Shown here: one piece after another, positions 7,764-16,987 of the stretch | Numbering within the stretch: the first letter of the stretch is position 1 | Layout: every line of letters begins with the position of its first letter | Assembly: GCF_001888185.1 (NCBI RefSeq) | Contig: NZ_CP016364.1 | Coordinates: forward strand, 3,100,001-3,164,000 | Source: Phaeobacter porticola | Lineage (GTDB): Bacteria > Pseudomonadota > Alphaproteobacteria > Rhodobacterales > Rhodobacteraceae | Direction of reading: 5' to 3' | Length of the DNA: 64,000 bases | Notes under the pieces: generated by a model | Databases searched by the model: none | The model's input: only the letters and a program-made list of their open reading frames with translations | Told to the model about the DNA's origin: nothing | Made by a program: the position numbers and the translations under genes

Positions 7764-10577
7764 TCAAAACCGGTCGAGGAGCCGCTCAAGATAGTTGCGT
7801 TCAGTGTCGCTGCGGTTGCGCTCACCGGCCCGGCGGCGGATTTCCTCCAGCAGGTCCCATGCACGACGATAGGCCTGGCCTTCACTGAACTGGCCATCGG
7901 AAACTCCACCGTCCCCCTGTTCGCCATTGCGCCGTCCCAGCGGATCCATGCGACTGCCCTGCGCCGACGTATTGGCACGCCCCTGACCCTGCTGTTGTCC
8001 CGGTTGCTGCTGTTCCGCCATCGCTTCACCAAGAGCACGCATCCCTTCACGCAACGCCTCCATCGCGTCGGACTGGCGGTCAATAGCCTCGGCCAGATCC
8101 CCCTGGCGCAGCGCATCCTCGGCACCATCCATAGCTCGACCAGCATCTTCCAGCGCATCGCGCGTCGCTTCTCCGCCGTCACCGCCGCTAAGGGGCAGGC
8201 CGTCGCGTTGCGCCTGCAGCTGATCCCGTAGGGCTTGCTGGCGATCTGCGAGAGAGCCGCCCAAGCCCCGTTCGCCGCCTTGTTGCCCACTTGGTTGTCC
8301 GTCTGCACCGCCCCTCTGAGCGGTACCAGTGTCAGGGGAGCGCTGCCCCTGCCCACTTTGGCCCGATTGCCGGTTGCCACTGGGGTCGCCAGATCCGGGG
8401 CGATCACCTTTGCCACCCTGGTTGCCCTGACCGCCCTCGTGCGACTGCCCACGCCCAAGACCGCCGTTGCGGCCCTCGTTGCCCTGATTTTCGCCGCGAC
8501 GGGCGCCGGGATTGAACTGCTCCTGCAAATTACGAAATGCCTGATCAGACAGCCCTTGCTGTTCTCGCAGAGTTTCGGCCAGCCCTTCCATGCTCTGCTC
8601 ACCCGGGTCCCCATTCTGACCTGGCTGACCTTCGGTGACGCGCATGTTTTCCATCATCTGCTGGAACTCACGCAGCGCCTGTTCAGCCTCTGCCATTCGG
8701 CCCTGCTCCATCAAGTCCTGAATGCGATCCATCATCGCTTGCAGGTCCTGTTGCGTTAGCTGCATCGCGTTTTCATCCGCCCCCCCCTGCTGTTCGCCCT
8801 GCTCTCCCTGTTGCTGCGCCTGCCGCTGCAGTTGGCGCAAATAGTCTTGCGTCGCGTCGCGCAGTTGCTGCATCAGACGGGAAATTTCTTCCTCAGTAGC
8901 ACCATCGCGCATTGCCTGGCTCAACTGTTCCTCGGCGCGCTGCATCCGCGCTAACGCGTCACCGACATCTCCGTCTTCCAGCTGAATCGCCAGTTGCCAG
9001 AGCGCCTCTGCCAGCTCTTCCTGCACTTCGGCACTCAAACTGCCATTGGCACTGTGCTGCTCAAGCCGTCGTAGAATTGTTCGCAAGCGAAGGTAATCGC
9101 CACGATCATGGAATACCTCAGCCGGGTAATGGGACAATGCCCGCAAAACCTGTGCCACACGCGGTGCATTGACCCGTGCCCAAAGGAGATCCCGTCGCTG
9201 TTCAGCCACTGCCGCCGCCATGGGATCAAAGAACCGGCGTGTCACAAGAGATGATGACAGCGGTTCTGACAAAGTGCGTTGACCCGCCGCATCCTGTGCC
9301 GTCATCCGGTAGGTGACCGGCATATTCGCCCAGGCATGCTTCGCAAAGGCATCAATCATCTGCTCGTCAAAGGCACGGCGATCCCCACTGAGCGGCAGTG
9401 ATAAATCCAGCACAATTGGGTCCCGTGGATCGGGCTGGGCCACAAGGCCATGTCGCCGCACAAGCGCCTCCATGTCGAGCGAGATTTCGACTTGACCGTC
9501 CACTACACCATAGTCATCGCTCGCGGTATAAGTCAGCGTTGTGGTATCGTCGGCTTCCAATGTCGGATCACCTATGATGGCAATCGTGGGGGGGAGATCC
9601 GCGACCAGACGTATATCCCAACTGCGCCCACCCACGCCATTGATCGCTATAGTGCCATCTTCGGTGATCATGAAACTCTGCTCTGAATCTGCAGCCGAAG
9701 GCAGATCCCCGGTTCGCCCCGATACGGTTTCATCCAGCGTCAGATCACCGACCTCACCGTAGAACCGCAGGGTTAAACGGCTATTCTCTGGTAGGCTCAG
9801 CACTTCATCGGTTTGATCATTCAAATATAACACCGGCAGACCGGTGTAGCGCGGCGGCTCAACCCAGCCCTCCCATGTTGGCCCAGCAGTGGCCGCCACA
9901 GCGCCAGGAGCCAGCTCTCCCAGCGTGCCTGCGCGCCATATAGACCCGAACAGCATCGCCACCGCCAGTGCCAAAACGGCCAGATAACGCAGCGCAAATG
10001 GGTCTGCCCGGGCGACCGAGAGATCGGGTTTCGGGGCAACAGCAGTGGCTGCGCGCGCCTGCATCCGCTGCAAATGCGCGCGCCACAAGACCTGTGACGC
10101 CGGATCATCAGATCCAATTGCCTGCGCATCCAGCAGCGCTGCAATCGGATGGCCGGGCAGCGTCACATCTAACCTGGCTAGAGCATCGGCGGCGCGCGGG
10201 AAACGAAAGCGCCAGAAGCCAAAACCCAGTGCAGCAAGAACGGCAAGTACCAAAAGCACAGCTCCGGCCCAGACCAATTCAACAGGCAGCTGTTCATGCA
10301 AGCCAAGCATCACGGCCGCCAGCGCCAACATTACCAGCGATACAAGCGGCCAGAACGTCTGCACCAACCGTTCCGCCAGCAGGCCCAGCCAGGTCAGCCG
10401 CAGAGGCCAGCGTAGGGCCGCCAGACGTGGGTCCAAGAACCCTAGGTCACCTGGTGTAACGGCAGTTTTGCATGGTGAATCCCCTCCCCCTTGTCCACGA
10501 TCTGACCCGCCCGGCGGGCCGAGCGCGTCAGACGGTCGTGTATCAGCCTTGCGGCGAAACTCAGGGTCGTTGGCCAT
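7764..10577 (-). CDS. DUF4175 / TIGR02302 family membrane protein
   Basis: A 937-residue protein with three membrane segments near the N-terminus (about 55-75, 80-100 and 200-220), then a large extracytoplasmic beta-rich domain (about 230-430), a helical and coiled-coil part rich in Gln and Glu (510-680), and a low-complexity Gly/Gln/Asn/Ser stretch (about 690-790). The C-terminus is again helical and ends in LERLLDRF. This layout matches the alphaproteobacterial TIGR02302 family of unknown function. Tandem Q-rich segments may form coiled coils at the envelope. It is followed by lysA in the opposite order of transcription only in the sense that both run on the minus strand, with lysA upstream by 52 bp, so they are probably co-transcribed. 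Confidence 0.88.
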   Translation of the reverse strand: MANDPEFRRKADTRPSDALGPPGGSDRGQGGGDSPCKTAVTPGDLGFLDPRLAALRWPLRLTWLGLLAERLVQTFWPLVSLVMLALAAVMLGLHEQLPVELVWAGAVLLVLAVLAALGFGFWRFRFPRAADALARLDVTLPGHPIAALLDAQAIGSDDPASQVLWRAHLQRMQARAATAVAPKPDLSVARADPFALRYLAVLALAVAMLFGSIWRAGTLGELAPGAVAATAGPTWEGWVEPPRYTGLPVLYLNDQTDEVLSLPENSRLTLRFYGEVGDLTLDETVSGRTGDLPSAADSEQSFMITEDGTIAINGVGGRSWDIRLVADLPPTIAIIGDPTLEADDTTTLTYTASDDYGVVDGQVEISLDMEALVRRHGLVAQPDPRDPIVLDLSLPLSGDRRAFDEQMIDAFAKHAWANMPVTYRMTAQDAAGQRTLSEPLSSSLVTRRFFDPMAAAVAEQRRDLLWARVNAPRVAQVLRALSHYPAEVFHDRGDYLRLRTILRRLEQHSANGSLSAEVQEELAEALWQLAIQLEDGDVGDALARMQRAEEQLSQAMRDGATEEEISRLMQQLRDATQDYLRQLQRQAQQQGEQGEQQGGADENAMQLTQQDLQAMMDRIQDLMEQGRMAEAEQALREFQQMMENMRVTEGQPGQNGDPGEQSMEGLAETLREQQGLSDQAFRNLQEQFNPGARRGENQGNEGRNGGLGRGQSHEGGQGNQGGKGDRPGSGDPSGNRQSGQSGQGQRSPDTGTAQRGGADGQPSGQQGGERGLGGSLADRQQALRDQLQAQRDGLPLSGGDGGEATRDALEDAGRAMDGAEDALRQGDLAEAIDRQSDAMEALREGMRALGEAMAEQQQPGQQQGQGRANTSAQGSRMDPLGRRNGEQGDGGVSDGQFSEGQAYRRAWDLLEEIRRRAGERNRSDTERNYLERLLDRF

Positions 10578-10629
10578 GGCGGCGGCGCCTCCGGTCAGCT
10601 CTGCGCCGCGTCAGATGCCGCGAAACCCG

Positions 10630-11895
10630 TCAGAGCCACTTAGGGATGGTATCGCGGTTTATCATTTCGTCAAAGTCCGGACGTCGGCGGATAACCGCGA
10701 ATTGATCCCCGTTAACCAGCACCTCTGGGATCAACGGACGAGAATTGTATTCGCTGGACATCACCGCACCATAGGCCCCGGCACTGCGGAAAGCGACGAG
10801 ATCCCCCGATTCGAGCGACGGCATATCGCGATGGCGTGCAAATGTGTCCCCGCTTTCGCACACAGGGCCGACAATATCGTAGGGACGCTGTTCCTGCCCG
10901 GCCTGCGGCTCCACCACCGGCACGATATCATGATAGGCCTCATACATGGCAGGGCGGATCAGATCATTCATAGCCCCGTCAATGATCAGAAAATCACGAT
11001 CTTCGCCGGATTTAACATAGATCACTTTGCTGACCATGATCCCTGCGTTCCCGGCGATCAACCGACCCGGTTCAATCTCGATTTCGCACCCCAGATGCCC
11101 AAGCGTGCGCTGCACCATAGCGCCGTATTCGACCGGCAAAGGTGGCGTATCGTTGGAACGGGTATAAGGAATGCCCAGACCGCCCCCCAGATCCAACCGG
11201 TGAATGTCATGGCCATCTGCACGCAACTGTTCGGTCAGCTCTGCGACTTTGGAGTACGCCAACTCAAACGGCTCCAGCTCAGTCAGCTGCGAGCCGATAT
11301 GAACGTCGATACCGATGACCTTGAGCCCCGGCAGACTAGCGGCGCGTGCATAGACGTCGCGAGCCCGGGCAATCGGAATACCAAATTTGTTTTCCGACTT
11401 TCCGGTAGCAATCTTTGCATGGGTCTTGGCATCGACATCGGGATTCACCCGCACGGTGATCGGGGCGACAAGGCCCAGCTCCACTGCAACAGCGTTGATC
11501 ACATCCATTTCAGGTTCGGATTCCACGTTGAACTGGCGGATGCCACCGCTGAGTGCGATGCGAATTTCGTCCTGAGTTTTACCAACACCAGAAAACACAA
11601 TCTTGTCGCCGGGCACACCCGCAGCTTTGGCGCGCAGATATTCGCCTTGGCTGACCACATCCATACCGGCACCGGCCTGTGCCAGCGTTTTGAGGATCGC
11701 CTGATTACTAGCCGCCTTCATCGCGTAACAAACCAGGTGATCCATCCCCTTCAATGCATCGTCAAAGAGGTGAAAATGGCGCAGCAGCGTCGCTGTAGAA
11801 TAGAGGTAAAACGGAGTGCCCACGGCGGCCGCAATCTCGGCCACCGGCACGTCTTCGGCGTAAAGCGCGCCGTCGCGGTAGAGAAAATGATCCAT
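10630..11895 (-). CDS. lysA: Diaminopimelate decarboxylase
   Basis: A 421-residue PLP enzyme of fold type III that makes L-lysine from meso-diaminopimelate. The PLP lysine is in CYAMKAASNQ, the conserved DVHIGSQLTE and LDLGGGLGIPY segments form the barrel, and CESGDTFA supplies the active-site Cys from the partner subunit. Length is typical. argH and the small lipoprotein gene lie upstream on the same strand, an order I recall from many roseobacters, which suggests one amino-acid operon continuing into DUF4175. Confidence 0.96.
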   Translation of the reverse strand: MDHFLYRDGALYAEDVPVAEIAAAVGTPFYLYSTATLLRHFHLFDDALKGMDHLVCYAMKAASNQAILKTLAQAGAGMDVVSQGEYLRAKAAGVPGDKIVFSGVGKTQDEIRIALSGGIRQFNVESEPEMDVINAVAVELGLVAPITVRVNPDVDAKTHAKIATGKSENKFGIPIARARDVYARAASLPGLKVIGIDVHIGSQLTELEPFELAYSKVAELTEQLRADGHDIHRLDLGGGLGIPYTRSNDTPPLPVEYGAMVQRTLGHLGCEIEIEPGRLIAGNAGIMVSKVIYVKSGEDRDFLIIDGAMNDLIRPAMYEAYHDIVPVVEPQAGQEQRPYDIVGPVCESGDTFARHRDMPSLESGDLVAFRSAGAYGAVMSSEYNSRPLIPEVLVNGDQFAVIRRRPDFDEMINRDTIPKWL

Positions 11896-11947
11896 AGGTC
11901 GCGCTTAGACCAGAACCGGGGCGCGGATCAAATGATTCCGCAGTTAA

Positions 11948-12133
11948 TCACACACCAAGGTACACGCTGAGCGGCCCCTTGTGCAGGCCTAAGCTACCGC
12001 CTGCATGTACACCGCTATTGGACACCCCAACCCCAGCGTTCAGTGATGGGCGTACCGGTTCGCCATCAACTCCACAGGCTGCAAGACCCACACACGCGGC
12101 GAGCACAAAAAGAACAGCAATCATTTTCTGCAT
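11948..12133 (-). CDS. Small lipoprotein between argH and lysA
   Basis: A 61-residue protein with a hydrophobic leader and a clear lipobox (VGLAAC, Cys20), leaving about 41 mature residues that end LGLHKGPLSVYLGV. It should be a lipid-anchored periplasmic peptide rich in Gly and Val. The function is unknown. A tiny lipoprotein in this same slot is, as far as I recall, conserved in relatives, which argues that the gene is real despite its size. Confidence 0.75.
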   Translation of the reverse strand: MQKMIAVLFVLAACVGLAACGVDGEPVRPSLNAGVGVSNSGVHAGGSLGLHKGPLSVYLGV

Positions 12134-12201
12134 GTCAGGCCCTTTCGAATTGGGCGGTTGCGGCCGGGTTGGCAGATCGCCGCCGCCCGAATTGCGACCA
12201 A

Positions 12202-13596
12202 TCAGCTCGCCAGAATGCTCTGCCAGCGTGCGACCTGCGCGAGCACCTGCTTTGGTGCGGTACCGCCATAAGACATACGTGAGTTTACCGAGTTTTCGAC
12301 GCCAAGCACAGTAAAGATATCTTCGGTGATGCCGCCGTGGACGCCTTGCATATCCTCGAGCGACAGGTCTGGCAGGTCACAACCACGGCTTTCGGCCATG
12401 GCAACCAGCGTGCCGGTTACATGATGCGCATCGCGGAACGGTACCTTCAGCACCCGCACCATCCAGTCGGCAAGGTCGGTTGCCGTGGAAAAGCCAGAGC
12501 CGGCAGCCGTGGCAAGGCTTTCGCGGTTGGCGGTCATATCCTTGACCATGCCTTCCATCGCGGCCAGCGCCAGCATCCAGTTGTCAGCGGCGTCAAAGAC
12601 CTGTTCCTTGTCTTCCTGCATGTCCTTGGAATAGGCCAGCGGTAGCCCCTTCATCACCATCATCAACGCGGTATTGGCACCAAAAATCCGGCCCACCTTG
12701 GCGCGGATCAGCTCGGCTGCGTCGGGGTTCTTCTTCTGCGGCATGATCGACGAACCCGTGGAGAAACGGTCAGACAGGGTCACAAAGCGGAACTGCGCCG
12801 AGGACCAGATCACCAGCTCTTCGGCAAAGCGGGATAGATGAATGGCGCTGATCGAGGCCACACTCAGAAATTCGAGCGCAAAATCGCGGTCGCTGACTGC
12901 GTCCAGCGAGTTGGCCGCCGGGCGGTCAAAGCCCAGCGCCGATGCCGTCATCTCCCGGTCGATTGGAAAGGATGTGCCGGCCAGCGCCGCCGCGCCCAGA
13001 GGCGATTCGTTCATGCGTTTGCGTGCGTCGCGCACGCGGGACAAATCGCGGCCGAACATCTCCACATAAGCCATCATGTGGTGTCCCCAGGTCACCGGCT
13101 GCGCGGTCTGCAAATGGGTAAAGCCCGGCATCACCCAATCGGCGCCCGCCTCGGCCTGCGACAGAAGCGCACGGATCAGCGCCAAAAGACCCGATTCAGC
13201 CGCGTCCAGCTGATCACGCACCCAGAGTTTGAAATCGGTCGCCACCTGGTCATTGCGGCTGCGGCCCGTGTGCAGACGGCCTGCAGGCTCTCCGATGACC
13301 TCTTTCAGACAGGCCTCCACATTCATATGGATGTCTTCCAGTGCCGTCGAAAACTGGAATGTTCCGCCCTCGATCTCTGACAAGACCGTGAGCAGCCCTT
13401 CCCGAATGGCCTCGGCATCATTATCCGTAATAACGCCTGTTGCGGCCAACATCGCCGCATGGGCCCTGGAACCTGCGATGTCTTGTGTTGCCATCCGCTT
13501 GTCGAACCCGATCGAAGCATTAATTGCTTCCATGATCGCGTCCGGGCCAGCGGCAAAGCGGCCGCCCCACATCTGGTTCGAGGATTGATCTGTCAT
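12202..13596 (-). CDS. argH: Argininosuccinate lyase
   Basis: A 464-residue enzyme of the fumarase/aspartase superfamily that splits argininosuccinate to arginine and fumarate. The superfamily signature is [17 protein letters not shown], including the catalytic Ser of the mobile loop, and the [14 protein letters not shown] and [10 protein letters not shown] segments supply the other active-site parts. The N-terminus [11 protein letters not shown] is characteristic. It is divergent from the tlpA-like gene with only 22 bp between start codons. Confidence 0.97.
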   Translation of the reverse strand: MTDQSSNQMWGGRFAAGPDAIMEAINASIGFDKRMATQDIAGSRAHAAMLAATGVITDNDAEAIREGLLTVLSEIEGGTFQFSTALEDIHMNVEACLKEVIGEPAGRLHTGRSRNDQVATDFKLWVRDQLDAAESGLLALIRALLSQAEAGADWVMPGFTHLQTAQPVTWGHHMMAYVEMFGRDLSRVRDARKRMNESPLGAAALAGTSFPIDREMTASALGFDRPAANSLDAVSDRDFALEFLSVASISAIHLSRFAEELVIWSSAQFRFVTLSDRFSTGSSIMPQKKNPDAAELIRAKVGRIFGANTALMMVMKGLPLAYSKDMQEDKEQVFDAADNWMLALAAMEGMVKDMTANRESLATAAGSGFSTATDLADWMVRVLKVPFRDAHHVTGTLVAMAESRGCDLPDLSLEDMQGVHGGITEDIFTVLGVENSVNSRMSYGGTAPKQVLAQVARWQSILAS

Positions 13597-13618
13597 GGTG
13601 TGGAACCCCGGAGATAAT

Positions 13619-14182
13619 ATGCGTCTGTTTCGTCAGCTTTCCCTTTATATGGCCCTGACCTTGGGTGCAAATGCAGCCTTTGCGATTGACCCTGCCACGC
13701 TTGAGACTCTGCGTGACGGGGATATGAAGAAACTCGTGGTGCACACGGCGCCGCAGCCTGTGTCTGGTGCCGCATTTCAGCTGGCCGACGATGCTGGCAC
13801 GGCAACGCTTGCCGACTATAAGGGCAAGATCGTGCTACTGAATTTCTGGGCCACATGGTGTGCCCCTTGCCGCGCGGAAATGCCAATGCTGTCCGAACTG
13901 CAAACTGAGCTTGGCGGCGACGACTTCGAGGTCCTGACCTTGGCGACCGGGCGGAACTCACCCACCGGGATACAGAAATTCTTTGACGAGACGGGAATCG
14001 ACAATCTGCCGCGACATCAGGATCCCAAACAGGCCGTGGCACGCGAGATGGCCATCCTAGGCCTGCCGATCACAGTATTGCTGGATCGGGAAGGCGCGGA
14101 AATCGCACGGCTGCGCGGCGATGCCGAATGGAACTCCGAGAGTGCCAAATCCATTATCAGGGCGCTCATAGAGGCAAAGTGA
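13619..14182 (+). CDS. TlpA-type thiol:disulfide oxidoreductase
   Basis: A 187-residue periplasmic thioredoxin-fold protein. A signal peptide or anchor covers residues 1-22 (ending ANAAFA), and the redox centre is [13 protein letters not shown] with Cys81 and Cys84. The cis-Pro region is [14 protein letters not shown] choose ATG 13619, preceded by GGAGA, rather than an upstream GTG. TlpA-like proteins reduce apo-cytochromes or copper chaperones in cytochrome oxidase assembly; which substrate applies here is not shown by the sequence. It diverges from argH. Confidence 0.9.
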   Translation: MRLFRQLSLYMALTLGANAAFAIDPATLETLRDGDMKKLVVHTAPQPVSGAAFQLADDAGTATLADYKGKIVLLNFWATWCAPCRAEMPMLSELQTELGGDDFEVLTLATGRNSPTGIQKFFDETGIDNLPRHQDPKQAVAREMAILGLPITVLLDREGAEIARLRGDAEWNSESAKSIIRALIEAK

Positions 14183-14354
14183 TCGCCTCGCAGGCCCCGC
14201 CTCGCGACGCACGCCGCCAACTTCAGGACCGCTAGTAAGCGCCGGTTGCGAGGCTAGGCGACCCTATTGCCCAGATACCCTGTCAAAGGTTGACCCCACG
14301 CCACCTTTGACAGACCAATTCCTCTCCCGTCAATCTGCAGGCAGGGAGAACGTG

Positions 14355-14792
14355 ATGCCGCTGGAAATCTTGGTGGCGATGGTGCTGATCGGCACTCTCG
14401 CTATTGCCATCCTGCTACATATGACGGGGCGTTCGGCCCCGGTGCTGATGACGCAAGAGCGCGCTGCGCAGGCGTGGCATCGTCATGATCCTGACAGTCG
14501 GATCCTGAAGACACTGCCAAGTACTAATCGTCGCGCGGCCCTGATTGAGACCAATGCCGGGCTTGGCCTGGTTTGGTGCTTTGGCGCGGACACCATCGCG
14601 CGCCCACTTCTTGGCTCACACCTTACCAATCACCCTAAAGGCTTGCGCGTCAGCTTTGCCGATTTCGCCACACCGTCGGTGCTGCTGCACCTGACCGAGG
14701 TGGAAAAAGTCGAATGGCGTCAACACATCAGCGCCGCCCGACCAACCAACCCTTCGGCGGCAATAGAACAGACGGGACAGACGCATGCCTGA
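14355..14792 (+). CDS. Membrane-anchored hypothetical protein upstream of a hydroxylase
   Basis: A 145-residue protein with one N-terminal membrane helix (residues 3-24) and a soluble domain of about 115 residues. The ATG at 14355 has GGGAGA nine bases upstream; an earlier ATG at 14307 lacks a good site. The 3' end overlaps the start of the sterol-desaturase-type gene by 8 bases, so the two are translationally coupled. I do not recognise the domain. Because of the coupling it may be an accessory protein of that enzyme. Confidence 0.7.
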   Translation: MPLEILVAMVLIGTLAIAILLHMTGRSAPVLMTQERAAQAWHRHDPDSRILKTLPSTNRRAALIETNAGLGLVWCFGADTIARPLLGSHLTNHPKGLRVSFADFATPSVLLHLTEVEKVEWRQHISAARPTNPSAAIEQTGQTHA

Positions 14793-15720
14793 CACGATTT
14801 CCTACCCAGATGTTACACAATGGGCGGTCCCGTTTTTTATTGCTGCCATCCTGGCCGAATTTCTGTGGATTGCGATCAAGGGACGCGGAGGACGGTATGA
14901 AACACGCGACGCCGTGACCTCTTTGGTGATGGGCGCGGGCAGCGTGGCGTCAGGCATCGCGCTTGGGTTCATTGCTTGGGCGTTCTTCATGCTGTTGTGG
15001 CAAGTCAGCCCCTTAAATCTGGGCACTTCGGTCTGGGCCATATTGCTGTGCTTCGTGCTGGACGACCTACGGTATTACTGGGTTCATCGCTTCGGACATC
15101 GGATCCGTTGGATTTGGGCCAGCCACGTCAATCACCACTCCAGCCAGCACTACAATCTAACCACTGCACTGCGACAGACCTGGACCGGAGCATTCACCTT
15201 CATGATGGTCGTGCGTGCGCCGCTGGTGCTGCTGGGATTCCACCCGGCCATAGTACTTTTTGTCGGTGGCATCAATCTGGTCTATCAGTTCTGGATCCAC
15301 ACCGAGGCCATAGGCCGTATGCCCCGCTGGTTCGAATCTGTGATGAACACGCCCAGCCACCACCGCGCCCATCACGGACGCAATCCGCGCTATCTGGATT
15401 GCAATTACGCTGGCGTCTTTATCATCTGGGACAAGATATTTGGTACCTTTGTCCCTGAACAGGATCACGACAGGCCTGACTATGGGCTGGTGCACAATAT
15501 TGGTACCTTCAACCCGCTGCGGGTCGCGTTCCATGAATGGGTCAGCATTTTCAAGGATGTGACCAAACCCGGCCTGACAATACGGCAGCGCTTTCTCTAC
15601 GCTGTTGCCCCACCGGGCTACAGTCATGACGGCAGCCGTGACAGTTCTGAGACGATCCGCGCCAAACACCTGAAACGACACCCCGAAGATGTTGGCAGCG
15701 CAGGTTTTGACAGGCCCTAG
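14785..15720 (+). CDS. Sterol desaturase / fatty acid hydroxylase superfamily protein
   Basis: A 311-residue integral membrane di-iron enzyme. Histidine boxes are WVHRFGHR (His101, His105), ASHVNHHS (His114, His117, His118) and SHHRAHHGRN, as expected for the FA_hydroxylase domain. Membrane segments cover about residues 12-30, 45-75, 80-98 and 145-175. Bacterial members hydroxylate or desaturate lipids, carotenoids or hopanoid-type substrates; the substrate here is unknown. It is coupled to the preceding small membrane protein. Confidence 0.9.
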   Translation: MPDTISYPDVTQWAVPFFIAAILAEFLWIAIKGRGGRYETRDAVTSLVMGAGSVASGIALGFIAWAFFMLLWQVSPLNLGTSVWAILLCFVLDDLRYYWVHRFGHRIRWIWASHVNHHSSQHYNLTTALRQTWTGAFTFMMVVRAPLVLLGFHPAIVLFVGGINLVYQFWIHTEAIGRMPRWFESVMNTPSHHRAHHGRNPRYLDCNYAGVFIIWDKIFGTFVPEQDHDRPDYGLVHNIGTFNPLRVAFHEWVSIFKDVTKPGLTIRQRFLYAVAPPGYSHDGSRDSSETIRAKHLKRHPEDVGSAGFDRP

Positions 15721-15730
15721 CAGCCTGTCA
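15708..15730 (+). terminator. Possible hairpin at the hydroxylase stop codon
   Basis: TGACAGGC (15708-15715) pairs with GCCTGTCA (15723-15730) around a 7-base loop containing the TAG stop. There is no T-run after it, so it may be a factor-dependent end or an mRNA-stabilising hairpin. Confidence 0.3.
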
Positions 15731-15836
15731 CGGCCTTCATCTAAAGTTCTATCTTTAATTAAAGCGCAACCCTTTTGCGCCAGGGTCTAGTCTGACCCAT
15801 ATTGATCGAACGACGTCAGCGCCAAGGGACCAATCC

Positions 15837-16679
15837 GTGAAGAAAAAGCATAAGGTTATGGCCGACATGCCAGAGGGGGGCGACAACCCGCTGACCTCTG
15901 CTGTTGTAACACGTGATCGCTCTACCCTCGATATGGTCAGCGACGCGATTCGCCATAACCAAACAATGCTTGCCTATCAGCCGATCATGCAGGCTATGCC
16001 ACCGCAGGGTGTCGCCTTTTACGAGGGGTATATTCGGGTGCTGGATGCCACAGGCCGGGTCATCCCAGCACGCGATTTTATGCCTCTGGTTGAGGACAAG
16101 GAAGAAGGGCGCGAACTGGACTGTCTTGCGCTAGAGCATGGGTTGAAAGCACTGGCCCGCAGCCCGAACATCCGCCTTTCCGTCAACATGTCTGCACGCT
16201 CCATCGGCTACCAACGCTGGCTGCGGGTACTGGATCAGTATCTGAAAAAGGATGCAACACTTGGCGAGCGGCTGGTACTGGAGATCACGGAAGCCTCTGC
16301 TATGGCGACGCCAGAGCTGGTCATCGACTTCATGGACCGAATGCAAAAGCATGGCATCGCTTTTGCCCTCGACAACTTTGGTGCCGGGGCAACCGCTGTC
16401 AGCTACTTTCGGCAATTTTTCTTTGATGCGGTGAAAATCGACGGACAGTTCATTCGCGCCATCCATGCCAGCCATGACAACCAGGCAGTTGCGCGCGCAC
16501 TTGTCGGGATCGCCAAGCAGTTCGACATGTTAGTGGTGGCCGAATCGGTCGAAAGCCCCGCAGATGCCGAATTCTTGATTTCCATCGGTGTTGACTGCCT
16601 GCAGGGGTATCTGTTTGGCGCGCCATCGGTCAGCCCGCCCTGGCTGGAAGATCTGCGCACGAAAAACCGCGCCTCCTAA
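15837..16679 (+). CDS. EAL-domain protein with altered catalytic motifs
   Basis: A 280-residue stand-alone EAL domain, the family of cyclic-di-GMP phosphodiesterases. The fold is clear: LAYQPIM, NMSARS (Asn117), LEITEAS (Glu149, Glu152), KIDGQFI (Lys200), AESVES (Glu236) and LQGYLFG (Gln256). However, the EAL tripeptide reads EGY (Glu63), and the DDFGTG loop reads DNFGAG, so the second Asp of the pair, a ligand of the second metal in known enzymes, is Asn180. It is therefore probably weak or inactive as a phosphodiesterase, or a c-di-GMP receptor. The start at GTG 15837 is preceded by AAGGGA. It has no sensory domain and no GGDEF partner. Confidence 0.85.
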   Translation: MKKKHKVMADMPEGGDNPLTSAVVTRDRSTLDMVSDAIRHNQTMLAYQPIMQAMPPQGVAFYEGYIRVLDATGRVIPARDFMPLVEDKEEGRELDCLALEHGLKALARSPNIRLSVNMSARSIGYQRWLRVLDQYLKKDATLGERLVLEITEASAMATPELVIDFMDRMQKHGIAFALDNFGAGATAVSYFRQFFFDAVKIDGQFIRAIHASHDNQAVARALVGIAKQFDMLVVAESVESPADAEFLISIGVDCLQGYLFGAPSVSPPWLEDLRTKNRAS

Positions 16680-16987
16680 TTCATTCCAAATTGCACGTCC
16701 TAGCTGGTTTTGTACGGCTCGCTGAATGCGCTGTTGCCCCTGCATCTGAGATCGCTCTGTGTCTGCATGCAATGATTGCTTGGCAAAGCACCGGCCCTGT
16801 CACAATATGATTTCAATAGAATAGATTGACACGGGCTCTGCCTGTGGGACACCTTGCGTGTGCTGCACGTGCAGAGAAACACACGGCCTTTTTCAGAAAA
16901 GGCAGGGGGATCCCGGTTGCTGCAGCTGCGAAATGCGGACTGCGCGGTTGGCCTCCCGGGACTATGAATGGCAGAGGACCCTAACTG
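16680..16987. other. 308-bp intergenic region before phbA
   Basis: This gap separates the EAL gene from phbA. I see no convincing small gene in it. It holds a TTGACA hexamer (16826-16831) without a clear -10 partner, a 12-bp palindrome at 16863-16874 described separately, and a second imperfect TGC-rich palindrome, TTGCTGCAGCTGCGAA, at about 16917-16932. Confidence 0.6.
16863..16874. promoter_or_regulatory. Candidate PhaR operator upstream of phbA
   Basis: CTGCACGTGCAG is a perfect palindrome and fits CTGC-N4-GCAG, the TGC-rich form that I recall being reported for the PHB-responsive repressor PhaR in Paracoccus and Rhodobacter. It lies about 115 bp before the phbA start and 31 bp after a TTGACA hexamer, where a repressor could block transcription. 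The match could arise by chance about once or twice in a window this size, so position is the main argument. Confidence 0.4.

Noticed and set aside
10045-11970. A 641-codon plus-strand frame across lysA and DUF4175
   Set aside because: Antisense to two well-supported genes; composition is atypical and no motif or ribosome site supports it.
16826-16854. TTGACA with a -10 hexamer before phbA
   Set aside because: The bases 16-18 nt downstream (around ACACCT) are too far from TATAAT to claim a complete promoter.
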